64,000 nucleotides of DNA from Candidatus Aquidulcis sp. Its GTDB lineage: Bacteria; Chloroflexota; Anaerolineae; UBA4142. The notes beneath the pieces are model-generated. The model searched no databases. It saw nothing but the letters and a program-made list of their open reading frames with translations, and was not told where the DNA came from. Positions 55,582-64,000 of the stretch are shown here, piece after piece. Positions within the stretch are counted from its first letter, which is position 1, and each line of letters begins with the position of its first letter. Position numbers and translations under genes: made by a program. The stretch is from the NCBI GenBank assembly GCA_020723345.1, contig DYJA01000005.1:62001-126000 (forward strand), read 5' to 3'.

Positions 55582-57834
55582 CTATCGTCGCGAACGATAA
55601 CCGCCGCGTTCACCGCGATCATCATCGCGACGCGGGCGCCGGTCACGATCACCGCCGCCGCGATGAAAGCCGCCGCGTCCGCCGCGATCACCGCCGCGGT
55701 CGCCGCCACCGCCGCGTCCGCCGCGATCTTTTTCGAGCGCCTGCTCGACCGTCCAGCCCTCCAACACGGCTTGGCGCGACAGTCGAATTTTGCCGGCTTC
55801 GTCCACGTTCGTCACCATCACCATGATTTCGTCGCCGAGTTTCACCACATCGCGCACGTTCTTGACCGGGAAATCCGCAAGTTGCGAAACGTGAACCATG
55901 CCGTCCACGCCCGGCGCAAGTTCGACAAACACACCGTAATCTTCGACGCGGACGACTTTGCCGGTGTAGATGTTGCCGGGCTTGGGCACTTCGGTCATGC
56001 CGCGAATCCGATCCAGCGCCATGATCGTGCCTTCGCGCGTCGACGACGCGACGAAAACCGTGCCGTCTTCTTCGATGTCGATCTTGACGCCGAATTCTTC
56101 TTGCAATTTGCGAACGTTCTTGCCACCGGGACCGATCAGCGCGCCGATCTTTTCCGGATCGATCTTGGTCACGGTGATGCGCGGCGCGTACTGCGAAATG
56201 TCGGTGCGCGGCTCGGCAATCGTGTCGAGCATTTTGCCGAGAATGTAAAGGCGCGCCTCTTTCGCCTGCAACATCGCCTGGTGCAACAGATCTGGCGCGA
56301 TGCCTTGCAATTTCAAATCGAGTTGCAGCGCGGTGATGCCGGTCGCGCTCCCCGCGACTTTGAAATCCATGTCGCCGAGAAAATCTTCCATCCCGATAAT
56401 GTCGGTGAGAACCGCGTGCTTGTCACCTTCGGTGATGAGGCCCATCGCGACTCCGGCGACCGGCGCTTTGATCGGCACGCCCGCGTCCATCAGCGCGAGC
56501 GTCGAGCCGCACACACTCGCCATCGAAGTCGAGCCGTTCGACGACATCACTTCGGAGACGAGGCGGATCGTGTACGGAAATTCGCTCGAATCGGGAATCA
56601 CTTCGGCGAGCGCGCGTTCGGCGAGCGCGCCATGTCCGATCTCGCGGCGTCCGGGTCCGCGCGACGAGCGCGCTTCGCCGACGGAGTACGGCGGGAAATT
56701 GTAGTGGTGCATATAGCGCTTTTCGTCTTCCGTCGAAAGCGAGTCAATCGTCTGCGATTCGCTGGGCATCCCAAGCGTCGCAATCGTGAGCACCTGCGTT
56801 TCGCCGCGCGTGAACAAGCCGGAGCCGTGCGCGCGCGGGAGCAGACCGGTTTCGCAAGTGATCGGGCGAATCGTCGAGTAATCGCGTCCGTCGGCGCGGC
56901 GACCTTCGTTGAGGATCATCGCGCGCAGATCGCTTTTGACTTGATACTCGAACGCTTCCGCGACATCGGTCGGCTGGAATTGCTCTTTGAACGCGGCGAG
57001 CATTTCTTCTTTCAACGCGTCGAGCGCGTCGTTGCGTTCCGATTTCGCGCCGCTGACGCGAATCGTCTCGGTGACGCGGTTGCCCAGTTTTCCGGCGACG
57101 GCGTTTTTGAGTTCGTCGCTCAAAACGTGCAGCGGATATTCTTTTTTCGCTTTGCCGATTTCGGCGCGCATTTTTTCTTGCAGTTCGATCACGGCTTGCA
57201 TGGCGGCGTGACCCTTTTCCAGCGCGTCGAGCATTTGCTCTTCGCTGATCTCTTGCGCGCCCGCCTCGACCATGATGACCGCGCCTTTCGTTCCGGCGAG
57301 CCGCAGATCGAGTTTGGAACTATCCATTTGCGTAGAAGTCGGATTGAAGACAAGTTGTCCGTCGATCATGCCGACGCGCGCTGCGCCGATGGGACCGTTG
57401 AACGGAATGTCGCTGATCGTGAGCGCGGTGGACGCGCCGATGATCGATAGGATGTCGATGTAGTGTTCTTGATCGGCGGAAAGCGCGGTGACGACGATGT
57501 TGACGTCGTTGCGGAAACCTTTGGGGAACAAGGGACGCAGGGGACGGTCGGTCAGACGGCAAAGCAAAATCGCTTGTTCGCCGGGGCGACCTTCGCGTTT
57601 GAAAAAGCCGCCGGGAATTTTACCTGCCGCGTAGAGCCGCTCTTCGTAATCTACCGTGAGCGGGAAAAAATCCGCGCCTTCGCGCGGTTGCGGCGCGGCG
57701 GTCGCGGTCGCGAGGATTACGGTGTCGCCGTGACGAACGGTGACCGCGCCGTTTGCCTGTCCGGCGAGTTTGCCGGTTTCAACTGTGAGCGTACCGTCGC
57801 CGAACGGAATCGAAAAAGTGTGAGTGTCGTTCAT
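55582..57834 (-). CDS. pnp: Polynucleotide phosphorylase
   Basis: A 750-residue PNPase: two RNase PH-like domains ([28 protein letters not shown] at the start; [18 protein letters not shown] and [13 protein letters not shown] in the second), a KH domain ([17 protein letters not shown]) and an S1 domain ([30 protein letters not shown]), then an Arg/Gly/Asp-rich tail (about 700-750, RGG-like) that should bind RNA. It degrades RNA 3' to 5' by phosphorolysis. The start ATG at 57834 follows TCGGAGG. Its leader holds two tandem-repeat elements, and CCTCCGA upstream can pair with the ribosome site. rpsO lies just upstream, the conserved order. Confidence 0.98.
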   Translation of the reverse strand: MNDTHTFSIPFGDGTLTVETGKLAGQANGAVTVRHGDTVILATATAAPQPREGADFFPLTVDYEERLYAAGKIPGGFFKREGRPGEQAILLCRLTDRPLRPLFPKGFRNDVNIVVTALSADQEHYIDILSIIGASTALTISDIPFNGPIGAARVGMIDGQLVFNPTSTQMDSSKLDLRLAGTKGAVIMVEAGAQEISEEQMLDALEKGHAAMQAVIELQEKMRAEIGKAKKEYPLHVLSDELKNAVAGKLGNRVTETIRVSGAKSERNDALDALKEEMLAAFKEQFQPTDVAEAFEYQVKSDLRAMILNEGRRADGRDYSTIRPITCETGLLPRAHGSGLFTRGETQVLTIATLGMPSESQTIDSLSTEDEKRYMHHYNFPPYSVGEARSSRGPGRREIGHGALAERALAEVIPDSSEFPYTIRLVSEVMSSNGSTSMASVCGSTLALMDAGVPIKAPVAGVAMGLITEGDKHAVLTDIIGMEDFLGDMDFKVAGSATGITALQLDLKLQGIAPDLLHQAMLQAKEARLYILGKMLDTIAEPRTDISQYAPRITVTKIDPEKIGALIGPGGKNVRKLQEEFGVKIDIEEDGTVFVASSTREGTIMALDRIRGMTEVPKPGNIYTGKVVRVEDYGVFVELAPGVDGMVHVSQLADFPVKNVRDVVKLGDEIMVMVTNVDEAGKIRLSRQAVLEGWTVEQALEKDRGGRGGGGDRGGDRGGRGGFHRGGGDRDRRPRRDDDRGERGGYRSRR

Positions 57835-57840
57835 TTTGAA

Positions 57841-57954
57841 CCTCCGAATGTAGTCGGATAGTCATGTAGTCGAGTGGTCGGATAGTCAAATCGCGCGGCA
57901 TGTTGATTCGACTATGCGACTATTTGACTAGATGACTAATTTGCCCATCGGAGG
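57841..57954 (-). repeat. Period-8 inverted tandem repeat in the pnp leader
   Basis: Five 8-nt units (TAGTCGGA, TAGTCATG, TAGTCGAG, TGGTCGGA, TAGTCAAA) at 57851-57890 face units of CGACTATG/CGACTATT/TGACTAGA/TGACTAAT at 57903-57941. The pair CCTCCGA (57841-57847) and TCGGAGG (57948-57954) closes it, and on the minus strand the closing strand is the pnp ribosome site. Confidence 0.85.
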
Positions 57955-57958
57955 TCAG

Positions 57959-58045
57959 GGACTGGAGACTGAGTTCCAATAATCAGTATTCAGTTTTCAG
58001 TGTTCAGTCTCAACCTTCTGGATACTGAATACTGGAAACTGAAAC
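57959..58045 (-). repeat. Period-7 TTCAGTT / AATACTG inverted repeat in the pnp leader
   Basis: ATCAGTA-TTCAGTT-TTCAGTG-TTCAGTC heptads face GATACTG-AATACTG-GAAACTG heptads. It lies between the rpsO terminator and the period-8 element. Confidence 0.8.
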
Positions 58046-58100
58046 GCACTCTCCAATTCCCGCCCTCGACGATGGGTCAGTCGTTTTGAATTGTTAATAC

Positions 58101-58144
58101 AAACAAACGAGTAGATGGGTTTGCCGCGCACCACATCTACTCGT
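58101..58144 (-). terminator. rpsO terminator
   Basis: The 11-bp stem ACGAGTAGATG / CATCTACTCGT is followed on the minus strand by TTTGTTTGT, 11 bases after the rpsO stop codon. It may be leaky, letting transcription continue into pnp. Confidence 0.75.
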
Positions 58145-58154
58145 CCTTGGTTGG

Positions 58155-58424
58155 CTATTTCCGCAACCCGAGCTTGTTGACGATCTCTTTGTACCGGCTG
58201 GCATCTTTTTTGCTGAGATATTTGAGATGCCGCCGTCGTTCTCCCACCATCTTCAACAATCCGCGTCGCGAATGATTATCCTGCTTGTGCCCTTTGAGAT
58301 GTTCGACGAGTTGATTGATCCGATTGGTGAGAAGGGCAATCTGCACTTCGGGCGAACCGGTATCGGTGGCGTGAGTATGATATTGCGCCATGATCGCGGT
58401 TTTCTCTGCCTTCTTTAACGCCAT
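58155..58424 (-). CDS. rpsO: Ribosomal protein S15
   Basis: An 89-residue protein, exactly the usual S15 length. [48 protein letters not shown] and [12 protein letters not shown] are the family signatures. S15 binds 16S rRNA early in 30S subunit assembly and in some bacteria represses its own translation. GGGAG precedes the ATG at 58424, and a near-consensus promoter lies at 58468-58496. It is followed by a terminator and then pnp, the arrangement conserved in most bacteria. Confidence 0.99.
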   Translation of the reverse strand: MALKKAEKTAIMAQYHTHATDTGSPEVQIALLTNRINQLVEHLKGHKQDNHSRRGLLKMVGERRRHLKYLSKKDASRYKEIVNKLGLRK

Positions 58425-58467
58425 GCGTTACTCCCTTCCAGTCTGTGGCAATCTTTAAGGTGGGCGC

Positions 58468-58496
58468 ATTATAGCACAGATGAACGGTTATGGCAA
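58468..58496 (-). promoter_or_regulatory. Promoter of rpsO
   Basis: TTGCCA (58491-58496), a 17-bp spacer and TATAAT (58468-58473) on the minus strand. Confidence 0.85.
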
Positions 58497-58610
58497 ATTG
58501 ACGCGGCGCAAGGGTGGCGCAAAGGCGCCCGCGCCAAAAGCAGTCATCGTTTTGTCACAACGCCGACACGCGGTCTCTGTGATCTTTATTTCACTACGTA
58601 CGGGCATGCA

Positions 58611-59360
58611 TCAAGAATTTGATCTTTGCAAGACCAAGTCAATTTCGAGGCGAATATTATCATCGACGCTCAACACGACCGGCACACGCGGGATCGTGAG
58701 ATCAAAGTACTCGAACTTGAACGATGTGCTGGCTTGGCACGTCCCCTGATCGCTTTGCCGGTTGCACGTGACGTCCCAAGTAACTGGCTTGGTCACATTC
58801 CGAATCGTCAGGTCGCCGATCAACTTGAAGGTCACCTGACCGGACGCCGGCGCAGTCGTCGGAAGACCGGGGGCTTGCGTCGGCACAAACGTCGCGTACC
58901 GATATTGATCCGTTTGCAAGACGTTGCGGCGCAGGAAATTATCGCGTTGCGCGCGGTCGCTCTGGAGCGCGCTCAGATCGACGACGAACTTGCTCTCCCC
59001 CGCAACGATCGTTCCATCCATTTTCCCGACGATGGTTCCGGTGATCTCTTTCGTCTGCCCAATCGCGTCATTCGGCAGATTCACGCCGACCAATTGTTCG
59101 CGGACGCGATAGCGCGCTTCGCTCTTCTCCGGGACTATGACGAGACGAACCACTGTGCTTGAAGTATTTGCGCCGGTCGCGGGGACTAGTGCGGCAGTCG
59201 GCGCAGTAGTTGGCGCAGGAGCAGCCGCGGTTGGCGCGGTGGTTGGGGCTGGGACAACGGGCGTTGGCGGTATCACCGGCGCTGGAGTGGACGCGCATCC
59301 GGCTGCGAACAGAATGATCGCCGCAAACATCGCGGCATGGCGAAACAAGTGGGTAGACAC
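58611..59360 (-). CDS. YceI-family lipoprotein
   Basis: A 249-residue exported lipoprotein. The signal peptide ends FAAGC (lipobox), then a Pro/Ala/Thr-rich spacer of about 40 residues with repeated PAPTTAPTAA, then a YceI lipocalin-like beta barrel (SEARYRVREQL, GTIVGKMDGTI, RDNFLRRNVLQTDQYRYATF, GDLTIRNVTKPVTWDV). YceI proteins bind polyisoprenoid lipids in the envelope. The RDxFLxxxxFxxxxYPxxxF-type signature is present in slightly altered form. The start is a GTG at 59360 after GGAGGAA. A single gene with no clear partner. Confidence 0.9.
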   Translation of the reverse strand: MSTHLFRHAAMFAAIILFAAGCASTPAPVIPPTPVVPAPTTAPTAAAPAPTTAPTAALVPATGANTSSTVVRLVIVPEKSEARYRVREQLVGVNLPNDAIGQTKEITGTIVGKMDGTIVAGESKFVVDLSALQSDRAQRDNFLRRNVLQTDQYRYATFVPTQAPGLPTTAPASGQVTFKLIGDLTIRNVTKPVTWDVTCNRQSDQGTCQASTSFKFEYFDLTIPRVPVVLSVDDNIRLEIDLVLQRSNS

Positions 59361-59484
59361 TTTCTTCCTCCTTCATCAGATTTCATGTCGCAATCTTCAC
59401 GACAATTGTGTTCATCCTAGAGAGACGACCTAAGTCGCGCCTTAACGTTTGATGAGGAGATTCTCACATTCCGCGCAAAACAAA

Positions 59485-59513
59485 AAGAACCCGCGAACCT
59501 GGGTCGAGTTCTT
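59485..59513 (-). terminator. Possible terminator of the gene at 59584
   Basis: A short stem AAGAAC / GTTCTT with a GC-rich imperfect interior, followed on the minus strand by TTTTTGTTTT. Confidence 0.4.
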
Positions 59514-59583
59514 ACGAAAGTTTAGCGCGCTTGACAAGCCGCGCACAAGCGTTTTCATTTTTTCGCGGCAAATTCAGATCGAC

Positions 59584-60045
59584 TCAACGCCCGGTGGACA
59601 GGATGTAAATCACCTCCGCTGTGATGCGCTCGCCATTCTTTGTTCCCCACACCATAACCTGGTTTCCAATTTTGACGTCGGTCAGACTAGCGTCTTGGAT
59701 TTGGATTTGAGTTTGTCCACCGCCCGGCGCGCCCGGACTTGATGATGAAACACTTTTATAGTACTTGGTCTCCGCCGTCACCGCGACATCCGATTGATTA
59801 CTCGCGCTGGATGCGCCCTGTCCACCGGCACGCGCGCGCGTCAGCGTGATGATGTTACCTTGGATCTGTTGCACCGCGCCGGACCCTGCCGCCGGTTCTC
59901 TGGGCAATTGCGTTGGGAGTTGGTTCGCAAACTGCGAGCGCGCACCGCGCTGATTCTGATCCGCCAACATTCGCCCGCCGACAAACGCAGAACCCATCAA
60001 CAGAATTTGCAACGCGATAATTCCAATGAGGATTGGACGCTTCAT
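59584..60045 (-). CDS. Exported or membrane-anchored small protein, DUF5666-like
   Basis: A 153-residue protein with an N-terminal hydrophobic helix (about 5-25, uncleaved anchor or signal), a Gln/Pro/Ala-rich spacer and a compact beta domain (AVQQIQGNIITLTRARAGG, VAVTAETKYYKSVSSSS, DVKIGNQVMVWGTKNGERITAEVIYIL). The pattern of a small barrel with a final GxxxxGxxxAxxI strand is like DUF5666/OB-type periplasmic domains seen near export systems. No catalytic motif is present. GGGGTGAT precedes the ATG at 60045. The large heptad array separates it from the ABC permease upstream, and it may be the last gene of that transcript. Confidence 0.7.
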   Translation of the reverse strand: MKRPILIGIIALQILLMGSAFVGGRMLADQNQRGARSQFANQLPTQLPREPAAGSGAVQQIQGNIITLTRARAGGQGASSASNQSDVAVTAETKYYKSVSSSSPGAPGGGQTQIQIQDASLTDVKIGNQVMVWGTKNGERITAEVIYILSTGR

Positions 60046-60061
60046 CTATCACCCCGGAAAT

Positions 60062-60233
60062 CAGTCAACAGTCAACAGTCAACAGTCAACAGTATTCAGT
60101 TTTCAGTATTCGGTCGCGAATTGCCGCCACTGTTGACTGTTCACCGTTCACCGTTTACTGTTCACTGTTCACCGTTCACTGTTCACTGTTCACTGTTCAC
60201 TGTTCACCGTTCACTGTTCACTGTTCACTGTTC
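60062..60233. repeat. Large ACTGTTC heptad array in inverted orientation
   Basis: Seven left heptads (CAGTCAA four times, then CAGTATT, CAGTTTT, CAGTATT) and fifteen right heptads (mostly ACTGTTC, with ACCGTTC, ACTGTTG and ACCGTTT variants) flank an 18-base spacer. The right arm runs into the stop codon of the ABC permease gene. It is the longest and most regular element in the window. Confidence 0.95.
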
Positions 60234-61449
60234 ACTCGTACCTCAACGCTTCCATCGGATCGAGGCGCGACGCGCGGATCGCCGGATAAATTCCGAAAAC
60301 AGTACCCACGATCAGCGCGACGCCGAACGCCTGCGGAATACTTTGCCAAGTCAGCACCGCCGCCAAGTCGGGACGATAGCGCGTCAAAATCGGAATGACG
60401 AGAATACCGACCGCGACGCCGATGAATCCGCCGCTCAAACTCAGCGCGACTGCTTCGATCAAGAATTGCTGCACGATGTCCCACTGCCGCGCGCCGATTG
60501 CCAACCGCACGCCGATCTCGCGCGTTCGTTCTGTCACCGAAACGAGCATCACGTTCATAATGCCGATGCCGCCGACCGCCAGCGATACAATCGCCATGCC
60601 GATCAGCAGCAGCGCGAATGTCTGCGCTGATTCCGACTGCGCTTGCGTGACCGAACTCAAACTGAAAACCTCGACATCATCTTGCGCGTCTTCCGGTGTG
60701 TCGTGCGCCTGGCGAAAATACTTTTTGATCGCTTCGGTCGCCGTGGCAATCTGTTTTTCGTCTTTCACGCGCACGCGCACCGAGACGGAACGATCTTTGC
60801 CAAACAGATCGTTGATCGCCGTCGCAATCGGCAAGATGACTTGGTTGTTCGGATCGACGCGCGGATCGGTCACGTCGATTTCTTTGATGAGACCGATCAC
60901 TTCAAAGCGCACGCGATTGATCCGCAATTCTTGCCCGATGGGATCTTCGTCCGGGAATAATTGCTTGGCGACGGTTTGCCCGATCACCACCACGCGCGTC
61001 TTGTCCTCCACGTCAATCTCGGTGAAAAAGTCGCCTTGCGCGACGTAACCTGGGTTTTGCGTCGCGATCCAATCCGCCGCGACACCCAGGATCGTCGTAC
61101 TCTCCAGCGTTTCGCGTCCGCGCACAACAGTGCCCGAACTGCTCAAACTCGCTTGCACCGAAACGATTTGCGGCAAATCTTTTAGCCCGACGGCTTCATC
61201 GTACGTGATCGCTTTGCTCGTGACACCTTGATTGCCAAAACCGAATTGCCGACGCTGGCTGATCGTCATTTCGTTCGATCCCAAACCGCGAAAACGACTT
61301 TGGACCGCTTCCTGCGCGCCAGTGCCGAGCGCGACCATCACGATCACCGACGCGACGCCGATGATGATGCCGAGCGCGGTCAGAAAAGATCGCAACGTAT
61401 TGTGCGCGAGACTTTCCAACGCGGTTTGGATACTATCGAAGAGACGCAT
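60232..61449 (-). CDS. ABC transporter permease, MacB/FtsX type
   Basis: A 405-residue permease with one N-terminal helix (SFLTALGIIIGVASVIVMVALGTG), a large periplasmic MacB_PCD domain (about 50-245) and a C-terminal FtsX core of three helices (MNVMLVSVTERTREIGVRLAIGARQWDIVQQFLIEA ... YPAIRASRLDPMEALRYE). Together with the ATPase and the fusion protein it forms a MacAB-like system that drives export or mechanotransmission at the periplasmic side rather than classical transport. It starts 5 bases after the ATPase stop. Its stop codon lies within the last heptad of the adjoining array. Confidence 0.94.
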   Translation of the reverse strand: MRLFDSIQTALESLAHNTLRSFLTALGIIIGVASVIVMVALGTGAQEAVQSRFRGLGSNEMTISQRRQFGFGNQGVTSKAITYDEAVGLKDLPQIVSVQASLSSSGTVVRGRETLESTTILGVAADWIATQNPGYVAQGDFFTEIDVEDKTRVVVIGQTVAKQLFPDEDPIGQELRINRVRFEVIGLIKEIDVTDPRVDPNNQVILPIATAINDLFGKDRSVSVRVRVKDEKQIATATEAIKKYFRQAHDTPEDAQDDVEVFSLSSVTQAQSESAQTFALLLIGMAIVSLAVGGIGIMNVMLVSVTERTREIGVRLAIGARQWDIVQQFLIEAVALSLSGGFIGVAVGILVIPILTRYRPDLAAVLTWQSIPQAFGVALIVGTVFGIYPAIRASRLDPMEALRYE

Positions 61450-61454
61450 TTTTA

Positions 61455-62129
61455 CTATTCCAAAACTCCATCGCGAATGTACAGGATCCGATTGGCGTGC
61501 CGATGCGCGATTTCCGGATCGTGCGTGACGATGATCACAGTTCGCCCTTCAGCGTGCAATTCGTCGAGCAACGCCATCACCGACGCGCCGTTCGCGCTGT
61601 CCAGGTTGCCGGTCGGCTCGTCGGCGAGGATGAGCGGCGGATCGTTCATCAGCGCGCGCGCAATCGCGACGCGCTGCGCTTCGCCGCCTGATAGTTCCGT
61701 CGGACGATGCCCCATGCGTTCCGCTAGCCCCACGCGTTCGAGGAGTTGCTGCGCGCGTTCGCGTCGCGCGTGGCGCGCCTGTTGGCTGTACAACGATGGC
61801 AGTTCGACATTTCGCAGCGCGCTGAGCGTCGGCAGCAACTGAAACGATTGAAAGACGAAACCGATGTAACGATTGCGGACTTGCGCCAACTCGCGTTCGC
61901 TCAATCGCGTAATGTCGCGTCCGGCGAGCCAGCATTGTCCGCCGGTCAGTCGCACCAGACAGCCGAGCGTGTACAACAAAGTGGACTTGCCGGAGCCGGA
62001 GGGTCCCATGATCGCGACAAATTCGCCTTGTTGGATCGAGAACGTGGCGCGGCGGAGCGCGAACATCTGGCGACCGCCTTTGGTGTACGCTTTGCTCAAT
62101 TCGTTGGCTTGAATAATCGCTTCGCTCAC
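61455..62129 (-). CDS. ABC transporter ATP-binding protein, MacB/LolD type
   Basis: A 224-residue ATPase subunit of usual length. Walker A GPSGSGKSTLL, Q-loop QSFQLLPTLSALRNVELP, signature LSGGEAQRVAIARAL, Walker B ILADEPTGNLD and H-loop IVTHDPE are all intact. It powers the permease encoded next in the operon. The start overlaps the stop of the membrane fusion protein gene by 4 bases (ATGA). Export substrates of MacAB-like systems include peptides, glycolipids and antibiotics; nothing here points to one. Confidence 0.96.
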   Translation of the reverse strand: MSEAIIQANELSKAYTKGGRQMFALRRATFSIQQGEFVAIMGPSGSGKSTLLYTLGCLVRLTGGQCWLAGRDITRLSERELAQVRNRYIGFVFQSFQLLPTLSALRNVELPSLYSQQARHARRERAQQLLERVGLAERMGHRPTELSGGEAQRVAIARALMNDPPLILADEPTGNLDSANGASVMALLDELHAEGRTVIIVTHDPEIAHRHANRILYIRDGVLE

Positions 62130-63517
62130 TGCGCCGACACCACGCGATCCCCCTCCTGCAAACCGGAGAGAATCTCGACATTCAGATCACCCACGATGCC
62201 GATGGCAACGCTGCGCGTGATCGTCCGCCCATCTTGCAAAACCTGGAGCGAAATCGTCGCGTTCGCGCGCGCGCGGATCGAACGGCGCGGCAACGTCAAC
62301 ACGTTTTTGCGTTCGGCGACGATAATGTCCGCATCGGCAGTCATTCCGGGCAGCAAGCCCGGCGGCGGTTGATCGATGGCGACGTACAAAGTATAGTTCA
62401 CCGCGCCCGAAGTACTCGCCTTGGTCGGCACAAGATAATTCACCTTGCCGGTAAAAGTTTCGCCCGGACGCGCGTCAAAAGTGATCGCGGCAGATTGCCC
62501 CGGCTGAACCTGGATCACATCGGCTTGCCCGATTGTCGCTTCGACTTCCAACTTGGTCATGTCCGCGATCGTGATGAACGCCGCGTTCTCCGAAACGATA
62601 TCGCCGGTCTGCGCGGTAACCGCGAGCACCTTGCCGTCGAACGGCGCGACCAAAACCGCGCCCGCCAAATCCACCTGGGCTTCTTTCAACGCCAATTGCG
62701 CGGACTGCAAATTGGCTTCGGCGGATTTTAGATCCGCCGTGGTCGCGCCCGCCTTCAAATCCGCGAGATTGGCTTGGGCTTTGCGAAGCGTTTCTTGCGC
62801 GCTGGCGATTTGTTGATTCGCCTGGCTCAGCGACAGCGCGGCTTGCGTGCGCGCGGTTTCGAGTCGTTCCTTCGCGGTGATCAAGTTATTGTACTCAATG
62901 TCCAACCGATCTTTGTCGATCTTCCCTTGTTCATACTTCTTCAACATCTCGCCATAGTTCACTTCGTACCAATTCGCTTCGTACTCGCGCTCGCGAACAG
63001 TTTTCGAGACCGTATCGCTTTTTTGCGCGACCGCCAGATTGTACTGCGCGTTCTGCACCGCGACTTGCGCGTCGCGAACGGCGGCGTTGGCAGACGCCAG
63101 ATCAGAACTCGTCGCGCCTTGCTTGAGTTTATCGAACGCGGCTTGCTTGGCATCCAAGTTCGCCTGCGCTTGCGCGACCGCGAGCTTCAACGGTTCCGTA
63201 TCGAGACGCGCCAGCGTTTGTCCTTTGGTAATCGTATCGCCCGCGCGAATCGTAACTTCCATCAGTTTGCCGCTCGCGGTAAAGCCCATTTTTTGTTGAC
63301 GCGAAACCACGACGGAGCCCGGCACCGTCAGCACTTGGCGCACATCGCCGCGCGTGACGGTCACAGTGCGCGTTTGAGTGCTCGGCGTTGGCGATGCGGC
63401 AGCCAAAGGCAAATTGATGCTGGGGGACCAATCCACACTCACGTAACCGAGCCAGCCAGAAAGAATGATCAGTACGAGGGATCCGAAAATCGCGGCAGGA
63501 ATAGCCAAACGTTTCAT
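62126..63517 (-). CDS. MacA/HlyD-type periplasmic membrane fusion protein
   Basis: A 463-residue protein with an N-terminal membrane anchor (about 6-28), a first barrel half (TVTVTRGDVRQVLTVPGSVVV), a split lipoyl domain (GDTITKGQTLARLDTEPLKLAVAQAQANLDA), a long alpha-helical hairpin of about 150 residues rich in Ala and Gln, and the return (VLVAPFDGKVLAVTAQTGDIVSENAAFITI) with beta-barrel and membrane-proximal parts. It links the permease to outer layers. I prefer the ATG at 63517, 7 bases from AGGAG; the track start one codon earlier is GTG. It is the first gene of the operon. Confidence 0.94.
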   Translation of the reverse strand: MKRLAIPAAIFGSLVLIILSGWLGYVSVDWSPSINLPLAAASPTPSTQTRTVTVTRGDVRQVLTVPGSVVVSRQQKMGFTASGKLMEVTIRAGDTITKGQTLARLDTEPLKLAVAQAQANLDAKQAAFDKLKQGATSSDLASANAAVRDAQVAVQNAQYNLAVAQKSDTVSKTVREREYEANWYEVNYGEMLKKYEQGKIDKDRLDIEYNNLITAKERLETARTQAALSLSQANQQIASAQETLRKAQANLADLKAGATTADLKSAEANLQSAQLALKEAQVDLAGAVLVAPFDGKVLAVTAQTGDIVSENAAFITIADMTKLEVEATIGQADVIQVQPGQSAAITFDARPGETFTGKVNYLVPTKASTSGAVNYTLYVAIDQPPPGLLPGMTADADIIVAERKNVLTLPRRSIRARANATISLQVLQDGRTITRSVAIGIVGDLNVEILSGLQEGDRVVSAQ

Positions 63518-63557
63518 CACAACGCTCCTTGTTGTGATCTATCGAATCGCGGTGTAA

Positions 63558-63605
63558 GGGCGAAGCATTTTTCCGATTGCGCGCAATCGGAAAAATGCTT
63601 CGCCC
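63558..63605. repeat. Perfect 48-bp palindrome GGGCGAAGCATTTTTCC...
   Basis: A perfect 24+24 palindrome, GGGCGAAGCATTTTTCCGAT-TGCG and its complement. It lies between the fusion protein start and the end of the next gene upstream. The first 15 bases match the arms of 27896-27959. Confidence 0.95.
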
Positions 63606-64000
63606 CTACTCGCGGAGCAGATAAATGTACACCGGACGCGCGTACTGTCCGAACAACTGCATCGTCATTGTCAAATCGTATTGTTGATTTAGCGCGCGGC
63701 GCAGCGCGTTCGTGCTTGCCAAATCCTGCGAATCGAGCAAACCGAAATCGCGTTCGGTCAGCACGATCACCCTGGCTTGTTTTTGCCTCACCGCGTCCGC
63801 GAGCATCGCCGCGTTGACGACGCGCAGTCGCTGCGCGGTTGGCGCGTCCATCAACTGGGCTGAAAATTGCGCCAGGGTCAAGCCGGACAATGTGGAACGC
63901 CGCGCGTTCACGACCGCGCTCAACGCTTCGAGCGCGATCACCTTGTCGGTCGGCTGCGAATGGCGCGCGATGTACGCGGCGACCTCGTCCACTTCGGCGA
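63606..64000 (-). CDS. C-terminal end of a membrane glycosyltransferase-like protein (partial)
   Basis: An ORF open at the right edge with 130 residues visible; the track start is an internal GTG. The segment (EVDEVAAYIARHSQPTDKVIALEALSAVVNARRSTLSG ... VIVLTERDFGLLDSQDLASTNALRRALNQQYDLTMTMQLFGQYARPVYIYLLRE) is a soluble alpha/beta tail of the type found after the last membrane helix of GT39/ArnT-like or DUF2029-like glycosyltransferases. That makes it probably another member of this group, but the diagnostic acidic loop is outside the window. It ends directly at a perfect 48-bp palindrome, whose base at 63606 borders the stop codon. Confidence 0.6.
   Translation of the reverse strand, partial: AEVDEVAAYIARHSQPTDKVIALEALSAVVNARRSTLSGLTLAQFSAQLMDAPTAQRLRVVNAAMLADAVRQKQARVIVLTERDFGLLDSQDLASTNALRRALNQQYDLTMTMQLFGQYARPVYIYLLRE

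Noticed and set aside
60062-60233. Possible CRISPR array
   Set aside because: Units are contiguous 7-mers without unique spacers, and no cas genes are present.

Overview
This window looks like a chromosomal piece of a GC-rich, free-living bacterium, most probably a member of the Chloroflexota (Anaerolineae-like). The assignment is an inference. It rests on the overall gene repertoire (rpsO-pnp, a bifunctional Rel protein, an HNH protein beginning VLVLNATYEPLN, many ArnT/PMT-type integral membrane glycosyltransferases, two YfhO proteins, a MoaD-MoaE fusion) and on the style of the dispersed repeats. No tRNA, rRNA, phage or CRISPR was seen. Layout, left to right. (1) 1-7154, minus strand: a truncated response regulator, two small SHOCT membrane proteins, a P1B metal ATPase with an unusual CPD motif, a methyltransferase, a DUF4395/thioredoxin pair behind an attenuator-like leader, and an MFS exporter. 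(2) 7260-12927: a LacI-type regulator divergent from a four-gene sugar-acid operon (hydroxypyruvate isomerase, tartronate semialdehyde reductase, HpcH/HpaI aldolase, GH4 glycosidase). Both divergent promoters carry the same perfect operator TGAATACGTATTCA just after the -10 box. (3) 12962-24062: four GT39/PMT-like glycosyltransferases, a DUF4352 protein, a YfhO protein and a HIT protein on the plus strand. (4) 24074-27816, minus: a solute-binding lipoprotein, a GpgS-like glycosyltransferase, CcmH and a TlpA/DsbE thioredoxin. (5) 27985-33336, plus: apt, an amidohydrolase, a JAMM/M67 peptidase, a UroD-family protein, a MazF-type toxin-antitoxin cassette and an orphan membrane protein. (6) 33518-36920: a NarL-type two-component pair convergent with an O-antigen-ligase-like protein. 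(7) 37044-40605: a large protein with two DNA-methyltransferase motif sets convergent with a zinc-ribbon HNH nuclease, a candidate restriction-modification unit of foreign composition. (8) 40618-48899, minus: a second surface-glycan block (YfhO, two GT39, a methyltransferase, a GNAT/FemAB-like protein). (9) 49156-58424: rel, a lipoprotein, a decayed DUF433/DUF5615 pair, an HNH protein, a TIR/NDT-like protein, the MoaD-MoaE fusion, pnp and rpsO. (10) 58611-64000, minus: a YceI lipoprotein, a secreted small protein, a MacAB-like ABC export system and the 3' end of another membrane protein. The most striking feature is not a gene. The window is full of short-period tandem repeats (units of 5, 7, 8, 9 or 10 nt) arranged as inverted-repeat pairs, plus families of compact palindromes. 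They lie between genes, in 5' leaders (hyi, pnp), at terminator positions, and repeatedly in frame inside coding sequences, above all in the membrane glycosyltransferase and YfhO genes and in the linker of the MoaD-MoaE fusion. They resemble cyanobacterial STRR heptamer repeats and Rickettsia palindromic elements in concept, but the set of unit lengths and the tolerance inside genes deserve study.
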